Shown here one piece after another: positions 15,686 through 24,907 of a stretch of 64,000 nt of DNA. The notes below the pieces were generated by a model. It made no database searches, had not been told where the DNA came from, and saw only the letters and a list, made by a program, of their open reading frames with translations. The stretch comes from Streptomyces sp. KMM 9044 (GTDB taxonomy: Bacteria > Actinomycetota > Actinomycetes > Streptomycetales > Streptomycetaceae): assembly GCF_024701375.2 (NCBI RefSeq), contig NZ_CP113910.1, positions 6,138,001 to 6,202,000 of the forward strand, read 5' to 3'. The position numbers were made by a program, and so were the translations under genes. Every line of letters starts with the position of its first letter. The first letter of the stretch is position 1.

Positions 15686-17059
15686 GTGCCAGACCCCACG
15701 CCCCCGCTCGGTGTCGAGGAACTGCACGCCCTCGTCGCGGGCGGTGAGATCGACACGGTCGTCCTGGCCTTCCCCGACATGCAGGGGAGGCTCCAGGGCA
15801 AGCGGTTCGCCGCGCGCTTCTTCCTCGACGAGGTGCTCCGGCACGGCACCGAGGGCTGCAACTACCTGCTGGCCGTCGACGCCGACATGAACACCGTCGA
15901 CGGCTACGCCATGTCCTCCTGGGAGCGCGGCTACGGTGACTTCGCCATGTTCCCCGACCTCGACACGCTCCGCCGCGTGCCGTGGAACGAGGGCACCGCC
16001 CTGGTCGTGGCCGACCTGGCCTGGGCCGACGGCTCCCCGGTCGTCGCCGCCCCCCGCCAGATACTGCGCCGCCAGCTGGAGCGCCTGGCCGCACTCGGGT
16101 ACACCGCCCAGGTCGGCACCGAGCTGGAGTTCATCGTCTTCCGGGACACCTACGAGCAGGCCTGGGACGCCGGCTACCGCGGGCTCACCCCGGCCAACCA
16201 GTACAACGTCGACTACTCGGTGCTCGGCACCGGCCGGATCGAACCCCTGCTGCGCCGCATCCGCAACGAGATGGCCGCCGCCGGCCTCACCGTCGAGTCC
16301 GCCAAGGGCGAGTGCAACCCCGGCCAGCACGAAATCGCCTTCCGCTACGACGAGGCCCTGGTCACCTGCGACCAGCACGCCGTCTACAAGACCGGCGCCA
16401 AGGAGATCGCCGCCCAGGAGGGCGTGTCGATCACCTTCATGGCCAAGTACAACGAACGCGAGGGCAACTCCTGCCACATCCACCTCTCCCTCGCCGGCCT
16501 CGACGGCACCACCAGCGCCATGCCGGGTTCAGCGCAGGACCCCGACTCCATGTCGGACGTCATGCGGCACTTCCTCGCCGGACAGCTCGTCGTGCTCCGT
16601 GAGTTCTCCCTGCTCTACGCCCCGCACATCAACTCCTACAAGCGGTTCCAGCCGGGCTCGTTCGCGCCGACCGCCGTCGCCTGGGGGCACGACAACCGCA
16701 CTTGTGCCCTGCGCGTCGTCGGCCACGGCCGTTCCCTGCGCTTCGAGAACCGGCTGCCCGGCGGTGACGTCAACCCGCATCTCGCCGTGGCGGGCATGGT
16801 CGCGGCCGGGCTGTACGGCGTCGAGCACGGTCTTGAACTGCCCGAGCCCTGTCCGGGCAACGCCTACGCCGCCGGCTTCGAGCGCGTTCCGACGACCCTG
16901 CGGGAAGCCGCCGAACTGTGGGAGAACAGCAGCATCGCGAAGGCGGCCTTCGGCGACGAGGTCGTCGCGCACTACCTCAACATGGCGCGCGTCGAGGTGG
17001 ACGCCTACGACGCCGCGGTCACCGACTGGGAGCTGCGCCGCTCCTTCGAACGCATGTGA
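15686..17059 (+). CDS. glnA4: Glutamine-synthetase-like gamma-glutamylamide ligase (GlnA4-like)
   Basis: A 457-residue member of the GlnA family lacking nitrogen-assimilation context. The grasp segments are visible: GTELEFIVF (metal Glu), NPGQHEIAFRYDEAL, NSCHIHLSL (His) and NRTCALRVVGHGRSLRFENRL (the ATP/glutamate site). In Streptomyces coelicolor the enzyme in this gene order, GlnA4, joins glutamate to ethanolamine. The neighbours here (FadR-type regulator, permease, aldehyde dehydrogenase, SDR) match that locus, so I infer the same first step. GTG start after GAGGAGG. It overlaps the next gene by 4 bp if that starts at GTG 17056. Confidence 0.82.
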   Translation: MPDPTPPLGVEELHALVAGGEIDTVVLAFPDMQGRLQGKRFAARFFLDEVLRHGTEGCNYLLAVDADMNTVDGYAMSSWERGYGDFAMFPDLDTLRRVPWNEGTALVVADLAWADGSPVVAAPRQILRRQLERLAALGYTAQVGTELEFIVFRDTYEQAWDAGYRGLTPANQYNVDYSVLGTGRIEPLLRRIRNEMAAAGLTVESAKGECNPGQHEIAFRYDEALVTCDQHAVYKTGAKEIAAQEGVSITFMAKYNEREGNSCHIHLSLAGLDGTTSAMPGSAQDPDSMSDVMRHFLAGQLVVLREFSLLYAPHINSYKRFQPGSFAPTAVAWGHDNRTCALRVVGHGRSLRFENRLPGGDVNPHLAVAGMVAAGLYGVEHGLELPEPCPGNAYAAGFERVPTTLREAAELWENSSIAKAAFGDEVVAHYLNMARVEVDAYDAAVTDWELRRSFERM

Positions 17060-18534
17060 GGCCCCCGTTGCCGCTGCCCGACGCACTGCCCGCCGACGTG
17101 TCGCTGACCGCCGAGCTGCACGTACTGAACCCCGCCACCGAAGAGACCGTCGCCACCGTCCCCGCCGCCTCCGCGGCCGACGTCGACGCCGCCGTCACAG
17201 CGGCCGCGCGGGCGCAGACGACCTGGGCCGCCCTGGGCCCCGGCGACCGCGCCCGGCTGCTGCGCCGGTTCGCCGCCACCGTCGACGAGCACCTGGAGGA
17301 ACTGGCCCGCCTCGAGGTCCGGGAGGCCGGGCACACCCTCGGCAACGCCCGCTGGGAGGCCGGAAACGTCCGGGATTTGCTCGACTACGCCGCCGGGGGG
17401 GTGGAGCGGCTCACCGGCCGGCAGATCCCGGCCGCCGGCGGCCTGGACGTCACGTTCCTCGAACCGCTCGGCGTCGTCGGCGTCATCGCGCCCTGGAACT
17501 TCCCGATGCCGATCGCGGCCTGGGGCGCGGTACCGGCCCTCGCGGCAGGCAACGCGGTCCTCCTCAAACCCGCCGAGACGACCCCGCTCACCGCGCTGCG
17601 CCTGGCCCGGCTCGGCCTGGAGGCGGGTCTGCCCGAAGGGCTGTTCCAGGTGCTGCCCGGCCATGGGCCGGTCGCCGGCGACGCGCTCGTCGAGCACCCC
17701 GGCGTCGCCAAGATCGTGTTCACCGGCTCGACGGCCGTGGGCCGGCGGGTGGCGGCCAAGGGCGCGGCACTGCTCAAGCCGGTCACCCTCGAACTCGGCG
17801 GCAAGAGCCCCAACATCGTCTTCGCCGACGCCGATCTCGAAGCCGCCGCGGCCACCGCCCCCATGTCCTTCCTGGACAACGCCGGCCAGGACTGCTGCGC
17901 CCGCACCCGCATCCTCGTCCAGCGCTCGGCGTACGACCGCTTCCTCGGCCTTCTCGCCCCCGCGATCGAGTCCGTCGTCGTCGGCGACCCGGCCGGCGAG
18001 CGGACCGACATGGGCCCGCTGATCTCCCGGGCCCAGCTGGACCGCGTCCGCTCCTACGTCCCCGACGACGCCGACAAAATCCGCGGCAAGGCCCCCGAGG
18101 GCGGCCCGGGCTTCTGGTTCCCGCCCACCGTCCTCACCGGTGTCGACCCGCACGCGCGCGTGGCCGTCGAGGAGGTCTTCGGGCCCGTCGCCGTCGTGCT
18201 GCCCTTCGAGGACGAGGCCGATGCGATCCGCCTGGCCAATGCCACCGAGTACGGCCTGTCCGGCTCGGTCTGGACCCGGGACGTCGGCCGTGCCCTGCGG
18301 GTCTCGGGCGCCGTCCGCGCCGGGAACCTGTCCGTCAACTCCCACTCCAGCGTCCGCTACTCGACGCCTTTCGGGGGGTTCAAGCAGTCCGGCCTCGGCC
18401 GTGAACTCGGCCCCGACGCCCTGGCCGCCTTCACCGGGACCAAGAACGTCTTCATCAGCACCGAAGGTACGGCGAGCAGCGCGAGCACATCAAGCACCGA
18501 GAGCACCGAAGGCACGGAGGGCCCCGCACAGTGA
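17056..18534 (+). CDS. NAD-dependent aldehyde dehydrogenase
   Basis: An ALDH-superfamily enzyme of ~490 residues. The Rossmann part shows GVIAPWNFPMPIAAW and FTGSTAVGRRV; the catalytic Glu is in LELGGKSPNIVF and the nucleophile Cys in NAGQDCCARTRILV; PFGGFKQSGLGRELG closes the fold. In this locus it likely oxidises the gamma-glutamyl aldehyde made after ethanolamine glutamylation. The start is uncertain: GTG 17056 gives a 4-bp overlap with the ligase gene, and TTG 17068 and GTG 17098 are alternatives. A Ser/Thr/Glu-rich tail of about 20 residues follows the domain. Confidence 0.9.
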   Translation: MRPPLPLPDALPADVSLTAELHVLNPATEETVATVPAASAADVDAAVTAAARAQTTWAALGPGDRARLLRRFAATVDEHLEELARLEVREAGHTLGNARWEAGNVRDLLDYAAGGVERLTGRQIPAAGGLDVTFLEPLGVVGVIAPWNFPMPIAAWGAVPALAAGNAVLLKPAETTPLTALRLARLGLEAGLPEGLFQVLPGHGPVAGDALVEHPGVAKIVFTGSTAVGRRVAAKGAALLKPVTLELGGKSPNIVFADADLEAAAATAPMSFLDNAGQDCCARTRILVQRSAYDRFLGLLAPAIESVVVGDPAGERTDMGPLISRAQLDRVRSYVPDDADKIRGKAPEGGPGFWFPPTVLTGVDPHARVAVEEVFGPVAVVLPFEDEADAIRLANATEYGLSGSVWTRDVGRALRVSGAVRAGNLSVNSHSSVRYSTPFGGFKQSGLGRELGPDALAAFTGTKNVFISTEGTASSASTSSTESTEGTEGPAQ

Positions 18535-19325
18535 GCGAAGCGACCGAGGACATCATCTGCCGCCGCCTGGCCGGCCGCACCGCCGTCGTCACCGGAGCGG
18601 GCAGCGGCATCGGCCTGGCCACCGCCCGTCGGCTCGCCTCCGAGGGCGCCCACGTCGTCTGCGGCGACGTGGACGAGGCGCGCGGCAGGGCGACCGCCGA
18701 GGAGACCGGCGGCGTCTTCGTGCACGTCGACGTCACCGACTCCGAGCAGGTCGAGGCCCTCTTCGCAGCCGCCCACGACACCTACGGCAGCGTCGACGTC
18801 GCCTTCAACAACGCCGGTATCTCCCCGCCCGACGACGACTCCATCCTGGAGACCGGACTCGACGCCTGGAAGCGCGTCCAGGAGGTCAACCTCACCTCCG
18901 TCTACCTGTGCTGCAAGGCAGCGATCCCCTACATGCGCCGCCAGGGCAAGGGCTCCATCATCAACACCGCGTCCTTCGTGGCCCGGATGGGCGCGGCGAC
19001 CAGCCAGATCTCCTACACCGCGTCCAAGGGCGGCGTCCTCGCCATGTCCCGCGAACTCGGCGTGCAGTTCGCCCGCGAGGGCATCCGCGTCAACGCGCTG
19101 TGCCCCGGCCCGGTCAACACCCCGCTGCTGCGGGAACTGTTCGCCAAGGATCCGGAGCGCGCCGCCCGCCGGCTCGTGCACATCCCGCTCGGCCGGTTCG
19201 CCGAGGCCGAGGAGATCGCCGCCGCCGTCGCCTTCCTGGCCAGCGACGACTCCTCCTTCGTCAACGCCACCGACTTCCTCGTCGACGGCGGCATCTCGGG
19301 GGCGTACGTCACACCAGTCACCTAG
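18531..19325 (+). CDS. Short-chain dehydrogenase/reductase
   Basis: A classical SDR of 264 residues: cofactor site TGAGSGIGLA near residue 23, NNAG at about 98 and the catalytic Tyr-Lys in ISYTASKGGVL. NAD(H) preference is suggested by the acidic residue after the second strand (CGDVDE). It overlaps the aldehyde dehydrogenase stop by 4 bp, so it is the last gene of the glutamyl-ethanolamine operon and probably oxidises the alcohol intermediate. Substrate is inferred from context. Confidence 0.88.
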   Translation: MSEATEDIICRRLAGRTAVVTGAGSGIGLATARRLASEGAHVVCGDVDEARGRATAEETGGVFVHVDVTDSEQVEALFAAAHDTYGSVDVAFNNAGISPPDDDSILETGLDAWKRVQEVNLTSVYLCCKAAIPYMRRQGKGSIINTASFVARMGAATSQISYTASKGGVLAMSRELGVQFAREGIRVNALCPGPVNTPLLRELFAKDPERAARRLVHIPLGRFAEAEEIAAAVAFLASDDSSFVNATDFLVDGGISGAYVTPVT

Positions 19326-19463
19326 GCCCCGTCGTCCGCCACGGATGCCGCCGTTCCGGGCCCGGCGCACGCCGCGCGTGCCGCCGGGCCCGTCGTCGCG
19401 CGCCGCCTGCCGTCCGCCGCCCCGCGCGCACCTTTCGCCACCACCCGACGCGGACGCCGCCGC

Positions 19464-19497
19464 CCGCGCCCGGGACGGCAACCCGTCCCGGGCGCGG
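19464..19497 (+). terminator. Perfect 15-bp hairpin after the ethanolamine-type operon
   Basis: Bases 19464-19478 pair with 19483-19497 around a CAAC loop. It lies between the SDR and the next gene, and is GC-rich without a U-run. Confidence 0.75.
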
Positions 19498-19551
19498 ACG
19501 AGTTGTGAGGACGGAGGCGGGCTTCGCCGGTCCTCGTCCTAAAGTGCTCGG

Positions 19552-20478
19552 ATGAGCATGAAGCCCGCACCCGGCTGGTACCCCGACCCGCATGCCCCGC
19601 ACCTGGAACGCCGGTGGGACGGCACGGCCTGGACCGAGCACCGGCGCATCCCGGAGGCCCCCGGCGGCCGTGCCCGGACGGTCGCCCTCGTCACGGCGGC
19701 GGCCGTGCTCGTCGCCGCGATCGTCACCGGCGCGGTGCTGCTGGGCGACGACGGCGGCGACCCGGGGACCAGGACCGGCTCGTCCGCCGCGCCCTCCGCC
19801 CTCTCACCGGACGACGGCGGCCCCGCGCCGTCCGCCTCCGTATCGGCGTCCGAGCCCTCCGCCGACGACCCGGACATCGTCGAGGACCAGCTCAACGGCG
19901 TCACCTTCCCGCTCCTCGACGGCTGGGTCCGGCCAAAGAACGTCAGCCAGGACGACGTCGTCATGACCACTTCCGGCATCCACGACTGCCCCGGCGAGGG
20001 CAGCGTCTGCCGTCACGGCCTCGTCATCTCCCGCACGGTGACCGCGACCGACGAGACCTCGCCCGAACTGCTCGCCGAGGAGGACATCCTTGACGCGGCC
20101 GAGGACGCCTTCGAGGAGGACGCCCTCGACCAGAGCCCCTACGGCGGTATCGAGTCCCACACGGTCCTGAAGTCCGGCCCGGTCGCGGTGGCGGGCCGCG
20201 CCGGGTACTACGTCCGCTGGCGGGTGACGACCGGCAAGGGCCCCGGCGGGTACGTGCAGTCGCTGGTCTTCCCCTCCACCGTCGGCACCGGGGCCCCGAT
20301 CGTCGTCCGCTACGTGTTCGAAGCGGGCGACGGCGCACCGCCCCCGGCCGACATGGACCGCATCACCAAGGGCATCCGCGCGGTCGGCGGCGCTGACCCG
20401 GGCGGCGGTGTGGGCAACAGCGTCGGCCCCATCCCCCGACCCGCGGCGGACCGGGCCCCGCCAGCCGGGGCGGGCTAA
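19552..20478 (+). CDS. DUF2510 membrane-anchored protein
   Basis: A 308-residue protein. Residues ~5-32 form the Trp-rich DUF2510 motif (PGWYPDPHAPHLERRWDG, then WTEH), followed by a single membrane helix (~43-63) and a Ser/Pro/Asp-rich linker. The extracellular domain has a Cys pair (HDCPGEGSVCRHG) that could form a disulfide. Function unknown. ATG 19552 and 19558 are both possible. It overlaps the convergent PLP-enzyme gene by 4 bp. Confidence 0.82.
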   Translation: MSMKPAPGWYPDPHAPHLERRWDGTAWTEHRRIPEAPGGRARTVALVTAAAVLVAAIVTGAVLLGDDGGDPGTRTGSSAAPSALSPDDGGPAPSASVSASEPSADDPDIVEDQLNGVTFPLLDGWVRPKNVSQDDVVMTTSGIHDCPGEGSVCRHGLVISRTVTATDETSPELLAEEDILDAAEDAFEEDALDQSPYGGIESHTVLKSGPVAVAGRAGYYVRWRVTTGKGPGGYVQSLVFPSTVGTGAPIVVRYVFEAGDGAPPPADMDRITKGIRAVGGADPGGGVGNSVGPIPRPAADRAPPAGAG

Positions 20479-21677
20479 AGGAAAGTCATGCCCTCGCCGC
20501 GGTACGTCGGTACGGTGTCCGTCACCGCGCCGCCCTCGACCAGCCGCAGGGCGTCGAACCGTTCGCACAGCTCGCCCGCCTTGGCATGCCGGAACCACAC
20601 CTTGTCGCCGATCAGTAGATCGTCGGCCGGCGAGCCCAGCAGCGGTGTCTGGACCTCGCCGGGTCCCTCCTGCGGGTCGTAGCGCAGCCCCTCGGGCAGG
20701 TACGGCACCGGCAGCCGGTCGGTGCCGGCCGCGCCGGACGCCGGATAACCGCCGCCGAGCACCGTCACCACGCCCACGCCCGGCCGCCGTACGACGGGCA
20801 GGGCGAAGAGCGCCGCCGGACGCCCGGTGAACGACGTGTAGTTGTCGAACAGTCGCGGTACGTACAGCCCCGAACCCGCCGCGATCTCGGTGACCGCGTC
20901 CTCCTCGGCGGTGTACTGCACACTGCCCGTGCCACCGCCGTTGACGAACTCCAGACCCGGCACGACCTCCCGTACCGCCCGCACCACCGCCGCTCGCCGC
21001 GCGGCGATCTCCCGCCGGGCGGCGGCCTGCATCAGCCGTACGGCCCGGGACCGCAGCGGCTGCCCGGCCACCGCGTCTCCGACCCCCGCGACATGACCCT
21101 CGTACGCCATGATCCCCACGACCTCGAACCCGGGGCGCCGGGCCACCGCGCGGGCCGACTCGGCGACCTGCGCGGGGGAGCGGAGCGGGGAACGCCGGGC
21201 GCCGATCCGCACCCGTCCGCCGAGCAGCCTCAGCGAGGTGTCCAGCTCCAGACAGACCCGCACCACCTCCCCGCCCCCTGCGCGCGCGGCGTCGATCAGG
21301 TCCAGCTGCGCCGGGTCGTCGACCATGACGGTGACGGCGGCGGCGAGCTTGGGATCGGCGGCCAGTTCGGCGTAACCGGAGCGGTCGGCGGAGGGGTAGG
21401 CGAGCAGGATGTCGTCGAAACCGGAGCGGGCCAGCCACAGGGACTCGGCAAGGGTGAACGACATGATGCCCGCGAAGCCGTCCCTGGCGAGCACCCGTTC
21501 GAGCAGGACGCGGCAGCGCACGGACTTGCTGGCCACCCGCACCGGCTTCCCGCCGGCCCGGCGCAGCAGATCGTCCGCGTTGGCGTCGAAGGCGTCCAGA
21601 TCGGCGATCGCGAGCGGGGCGTCGAGGTGGGCGGTGGCCTGGTCGTAACGGGCCCGGTCGGAGGCGCGCACAGTCAT
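20475..21677 (-). CDS. PLP-dependent amino acid deaminase/aldolase (D-threonine aldolase-like, alanine-racemase fold)
   Basis: A 400-residue fold-type III PLP enzyme. The N-terminal barrel carries the cofactor Lys in VRVASKSVRCRVL; metal/PLP-ring segments follow (VGIMAYEGHVAG, NGGGTGSVQY). The C-terminal beta-domain ends with IGDKVWFRHAKAGELCERFD, whose His/Cys pattern matches the divalent metal site of D-threonine aldolases. It likely cleaves or deaminates hydroxy-amino acids of D configuration. It is monocistronic. Substrate unknown. Confidence 0.82.
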   Translation of the reverse strand: MTVRASDRARYDQATAHLDAPLAIADLDAFDANADDLLRRAGGKPVRVASKSVRCRVLLERVLARDGFAGIMSFTLAESLWLARSGFDDILLAYPSADRSGYAELAADPKLAAAVTVMVDDPAQLDLIDAARAGGGEVVRVCLELDTSLRLLGGRVRIGARRSPLRSPAQVAESARAVARRPGFEVVGIMAYEGHVAGVGDAVAGQPLRSRAVRLMQAAARREIAARRAAVVRAVREVVPGLEFVNGGGTGSVQYTAEEDAVTEIAAGSGLYVPRLFDNYTSFTGRPAALFALPVVRRPGVGVVTVLGGGYPASGAAGTDRLPVPYLPEGLRYDPQEGPGEVQTPLLGSPADDLLIGDKVWFRHAKAGELCERFDALRLVEGGAVTDTVPTYRGEGMTFL

Positions 21678-21907
21678 GGACGCAGCCTGCCAGAAGGGTT
21701 TGCCGCAGGGGTAGGGGGACGTTCCGGGCAGATGCCGCGGGCCTGCGGACTGGTTCCCGTTCGGCCGGTGTCACGCCGTAGAGTGACGCGCACGTCCGGC
21801 GGCCCACGCCGGGCAAAGGCCCGTGCCGGGATGATGCTCCTCCCGTGCGGGTATCTGTGCCCGGGACGGCTTCGTACCGGGTCCGGCGGCAGACACCGGC
21901 CCGCGGC

Positions 21908-21957
21908 GAGGAAACGGTCCGGGCACGAGGAAACGGTCCGGGCACGAGGAAACGGGG
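21908..21957. repeat. 2.6 tandem copies of a 19-bp unit upstream of the proline-rich protein gene
   Basis: GAGGAAACGGTCCGGGCAC is present at 21908-21926 and 21927-21945, and its first 10 bases recur at 21946-21955. The array ends only ~6 bp before the start codon, so the GAGG-like cores overlap the ribosome-binding zone. The rest of the gap from 21678 holds no gene. Confidence 0.85.
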
Positions 21958-21962
21958 GGTGC

Positions 21963-23720
21963 ATGAGCACGGAAGCGCAGCGCGCCCCCCACCCTCCCCG
22001 CCCCGCGACCCCTCCGCCGCCGTCCACGCCCCCGCGCCCGCCCCACCCGCCGGCCGACGACACCCACGAGCCGGACCGGTGGCGGCCGGGCACCGGCACC
22101 GGTCCGCGCGGGACCTCCGGCACGACGCCCACCGGGGGAGCGGCGAACGGGACCAACGGCACCGCGCCGGTGCAGCCCAAGGGACGGACCTCCGGCGGAA
22201 CCGGCGCGTTCGACGTGCGCCGGCCGGCCGCGTCACCGTCCGCCGACACCGGCGGAGCGGAGGGCGACGCGGGGGACGCACCCGTGCCCGCCCTCTCTTC
22301 CCCGGCGTCCTCACCGCCCCGGCCCTCCTTCCCGGGTTTCGGCGCCGGCGGTCGGAGCGGCCAGGGCGGACCGGCGGGTACAGGTGCGGGTAGGGGTACG
22401 GACGGAGCGGCACCGCCCCCGCCGAGGGCGTCCGCCCGCTTTCCGGACACCCCGCCCGCCGTGGGCCGCGGGACACCGTCCCCGGCCACCTCGCCGAACG
22501 GTCCGGCCACCGTGCCACCGCAGCCCGCGCACGGACCCGACCGCCCCGGCCGGCAGCAGCGCCCCGCCGCGGTCCACACGGACACCCTCCGTACCGACGC
22601 GCGCCCCAAGAACCCGCCGGAGACGACGACCCGTCCGGGCCCGGCCCCCGTACGGGCATCCGCACCGGCACAGCCGACCGTCCCCCCGGTCACGCGACCC
22701 CCGGTCGTCCCCTCCCGGCCGGCCGCGCCCCCGCTCCGTGCGGAGCGGGACGGCGCATGGGTTCCGGCTCCGCGTCCGGGTGCCGAGGAGTCGTACGGCT
22801 CCGGGCGGGCCACAGTCGCGCACCTCGGCCCGGGCACCCCCGACCCCGCGTTCTCCTGGAGCCCTCCCGTGGCACCCGGCGGTGCCTCCGGCCCCGGCCG
22901 GCCGGTCGTGACGTTCGCGCGGCCCGAGGGGTACGACGAGAACGGCCGGCCGCACCCGCTCGGACGGCGGGTCCGCTCCCAGGCCGTGGCCGCCGCGGTC
23001 TGTCTCGTTCTCGGCGTGGGCCTCATCGGCGGTGCCGCCGCCGGGAGCTGGCTCGCCGGGGACTCCGGCGAGACGGAGGCAAGCAGCGGCTTCGCCGTCG
23101 CCGGAAGCATGTGGCACAACGTCCCGGTCGACGAACTCTTCCCGCCCACCCTCCAGGGCAAGGGAGCCGGCCCCGGCGACGCCGACCGGGTCTGGACCCG
23201 GATAGCGGTGGCCCCGGACAGCGGCTGCGAGGACGCCTTCGATCCGCTGCTGCGCAAGCTGCTCGCTCCCGCCGGTTGCGAACGGCTGCTGCGCGCCACC
23301 TACACCGACGTCACCCAGAGCCATGTCACCACCGTCGGCCTGCTGTTCACCCAGGCCGACGCCGTCGCGATGGCCTCCCTCGCCGACCGGTTCGACAAGG
23401 AGCGCCTGGACCGCCGTACCGACCTGATGCCCCGCCCGTACGCGGCGAAGGGCACCGCGGCCGCCGGCTTCGGCGCCGGACAGCGTGCCGCCTGGGCGAT
23501 CTCCGTCCTCACCGACGCCCCCGTCGTCGTCTACACCGTGTCCGGCTGGGCCGACGGCCGCGGCGTCGACACCCCCCTGCCCGCCGAGGACGCCATGGAG
23601 TCCGGCGCCACCACCGCCCCCGCCCAGGCAGGCCTCGGCCACGAGGCGCGGGGCCTCGCCGACCGGGTCGAACGCGGCCTGCGCAAGAACATCGGTACGA
23701 CCACGGAGCAGCCGTCATGA
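21963..23720 (+). CDS. Proline-rich membrane protein of unknown function
   Basis: A 585-residue protein. Residues 1 to ~330 are Pro/Gly/Ala/Thr-rich and probably disordered and cytoplasmic. A single helix at ~340-362 (AVAAAVCLVLGVGLIGG region) is followed by a ~220-residue extracellular domain with two Cys (SGCEDAF and APAGCERLL). The ATG at 21963 follows a GAGGAAACGGGGGG stretch; the frame is open far upstream but only as low-quality sequence. It overlaps the subtilase start by 4 bp (ATGA), so both are made together. I do not recognise the family. Confidence 0.78.
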   Translation: MSTEAQRAPHPPRPATPPPPSTPPRPPHPPADDTHEPDRWRPGTGTGPRGTSGTTPTGGAANGTNGTAPVQPKGRTSGGTGAFDVRRPAASPSADTGGAEGDAGDAPVPALSSPASSPPRPSFPGFGAGGRSGQGGPAGTGAGRGTDGAAPPPPRASARFPDTPPAVGRGTPSPATSPNGPATVPPQPAHGPDRPGRQQRPAAVHTDTLRTDARPKNPPETTTRPGPAPVRASAPAQPTVPPVTRPPVVPSRPAAPPLRAERDGAWVPAPRPGAEESYGSGRATVAHLGPGTPDPAFSWSPPVAPGGASGPGRPVVTFARPEGYDENGRPHPLGRRVRSQAVAAAVCLVLGVGLIGGAAAGSWLAGDSGETEASSGFAVAGSMWHNVPVDELFPPTLQGKGAGPGDADRVWTRIAVAPDSGCEDAFDPLLRKLLAPAGCERLLRATYTDVTQSHVTTVGLLFTQADAVAMASLADRFDKERLDRRTDLMPRPYAAKGTAAAGFGAGQRAAWAISVLTDAPVVVYTVSGWADGRGVDTPLPAEDAMESGATTAPAQAGLGHEARGLADRVERGLRKNIGTTTEQPS

Positions 23721-24907
23721 GGCCCGCGACCGCCCGGACCGCGACCCTGAGCGTCCTGCTGGCCGCCGGCCTCGCCCTGCTCCCCGCCACCGCCGCGTAC
23801 GCCGACAGCATCCGCGACAGGCAGTGGGGCCTGGACGCCCTGCACACCGACGAGGCCTGGCGCACCACGCAGGGTGCGGGTGTCACCGTCGCCGTCCTGG
23901 ACACCGGGGTCGACGCCGAGCACCCCGACCTCGACGGCAACGTCCTGGCCGGCAAGGACCTGGTCGGCTTCGGCGCCGAGGCAGGCGACCGCGCCTGGGC
24001 CCGGCACGGCACCGCCATGGCCGGCATCATCGCAGGTCACGGACACGGCGCCGGGAACGGCGAAGGCGTCCTGGGCATCGCGCCCGAGGCGAGGATCCTC
24101 CCCGTCCGCGTGATCCTGGAGGACGGCGACCCCTCCCGCGCCGAGGCCCGCAGCACCCGCGGCAACGCCCTCGCCGAAGGCATCCGCTGGGCCGCCGACC
24201 ACGGCGCCGACGTCATCAACCTCTCCCTCGGCGACGACTCCGCCTCCGCACACCCCGAGTCCGGAGAGGACGAGGCCATCCAGTACGCCCTCCGCAAGGG
24301 TGTGGCCGTCGTCGCCTCCGCCGGGAACGGCGGCGAGAAGGGCGACCGCGTCTCCTACCCGGCCGCCTACCCGGGCGTCATCGCCGTCACCGCCGTCGAC
24401 CGCTACGGCACCCGCGCCCCCTTCTCCACCCGGCGCTGGTACGCCACGGTCAGCGCGCCCGGCGTCGACGTGATCATCGCCGACCCCGACCGCAAGTACT
24501 ACGAAGGCTGGGGCACCAGCGCCGCCGCCGCGTTCGTCTCCGGAGCCGTCGCCCTGATCAAGGCGGCCCACCCCGGACTGACCCCGGCCCAGCTCAAGAA
24601 GCTCCTGGAGGACACCGCCCGCAACGCCCCCGCCGACGGCCGTGACGACTCCCGCGGCTTCGGTTTCGTCGACCCGGCCGCCGCCATCGAGGCCGCTGCC
24701 CGCCTGAAGCCCGGGAACCTGGAGTCGGCGGCCCACGGCGAGCGGTACTTCGGCCCCGGACCGGGTACCGCCGAGTCCGACACCGGCACTTCCGACTGGG
24801 CCGCCCCCCTCGCGGGCGGCGCGGGCGGCGTCCTCCTGGTCGCCACGGTCGTGCTGTGGCGCGGCCGCCGCGAGGCGCGGCACGACGACGGCGTTCAGGT
24901 GCACTGA
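23717..24907 (+). CDS. Secreted membrane-anchored S8 subtilase (mycosin-like)
   Basis: A 396-residue serine protease. An N-terminal signal peptide (TATLSVLLAAGLALLPATAAYA) is followed by the catalytic triad: Asp in TVAVLDTGVDAEHPD, His in ARHGTAMAGIIAG and Ser in GTSAAAAFVSGAVAL. A C-terminal helix (~365-383) with an RRE tail anchors it. This signal-protease-anchor layout resembles mycosins of type VII secretion systems, but no ESX genes are in the window. It is coupled to the preceding proline-rich membrane protein, which may be its partner or substrate. It overlaps the convergent hydrolase gene by 13 bp. Confidence 0.9.
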   Translation: MRPATARTATLSVLLAAGLALLPATAAYADSIRDRQWGLDALHTDEAWRTTQGAGVTVAVLDTGVDAEHPDLDGNVLAGKDLVGFGAEAGDRAWARHGTAMAGIIAGHGHGAGNGEGVLGIAPEARILPVRVILEDGDPSRAEARSTRGNALAEGIRWAADHGADVINLSLGDDSASAHPESGEDEAIQYALRKGVAVVASAGNGGEKGDRVSYPAAYPGVIAVTAVDRYGTRAPFSTRRWYATVSAPGVDVIIADPDRKYYEGWGTSAAAAFVSGAVALIKAAHPGLTPAQLKKLLEDTARNAPADGRDDSRGFGFVDPAAAIEAAARLKPGNLESAAHGERYFGPGPGTAESDTGTSDWAAPLAGGAGGVLLVATVVLWRGRREARHDDGVQVH

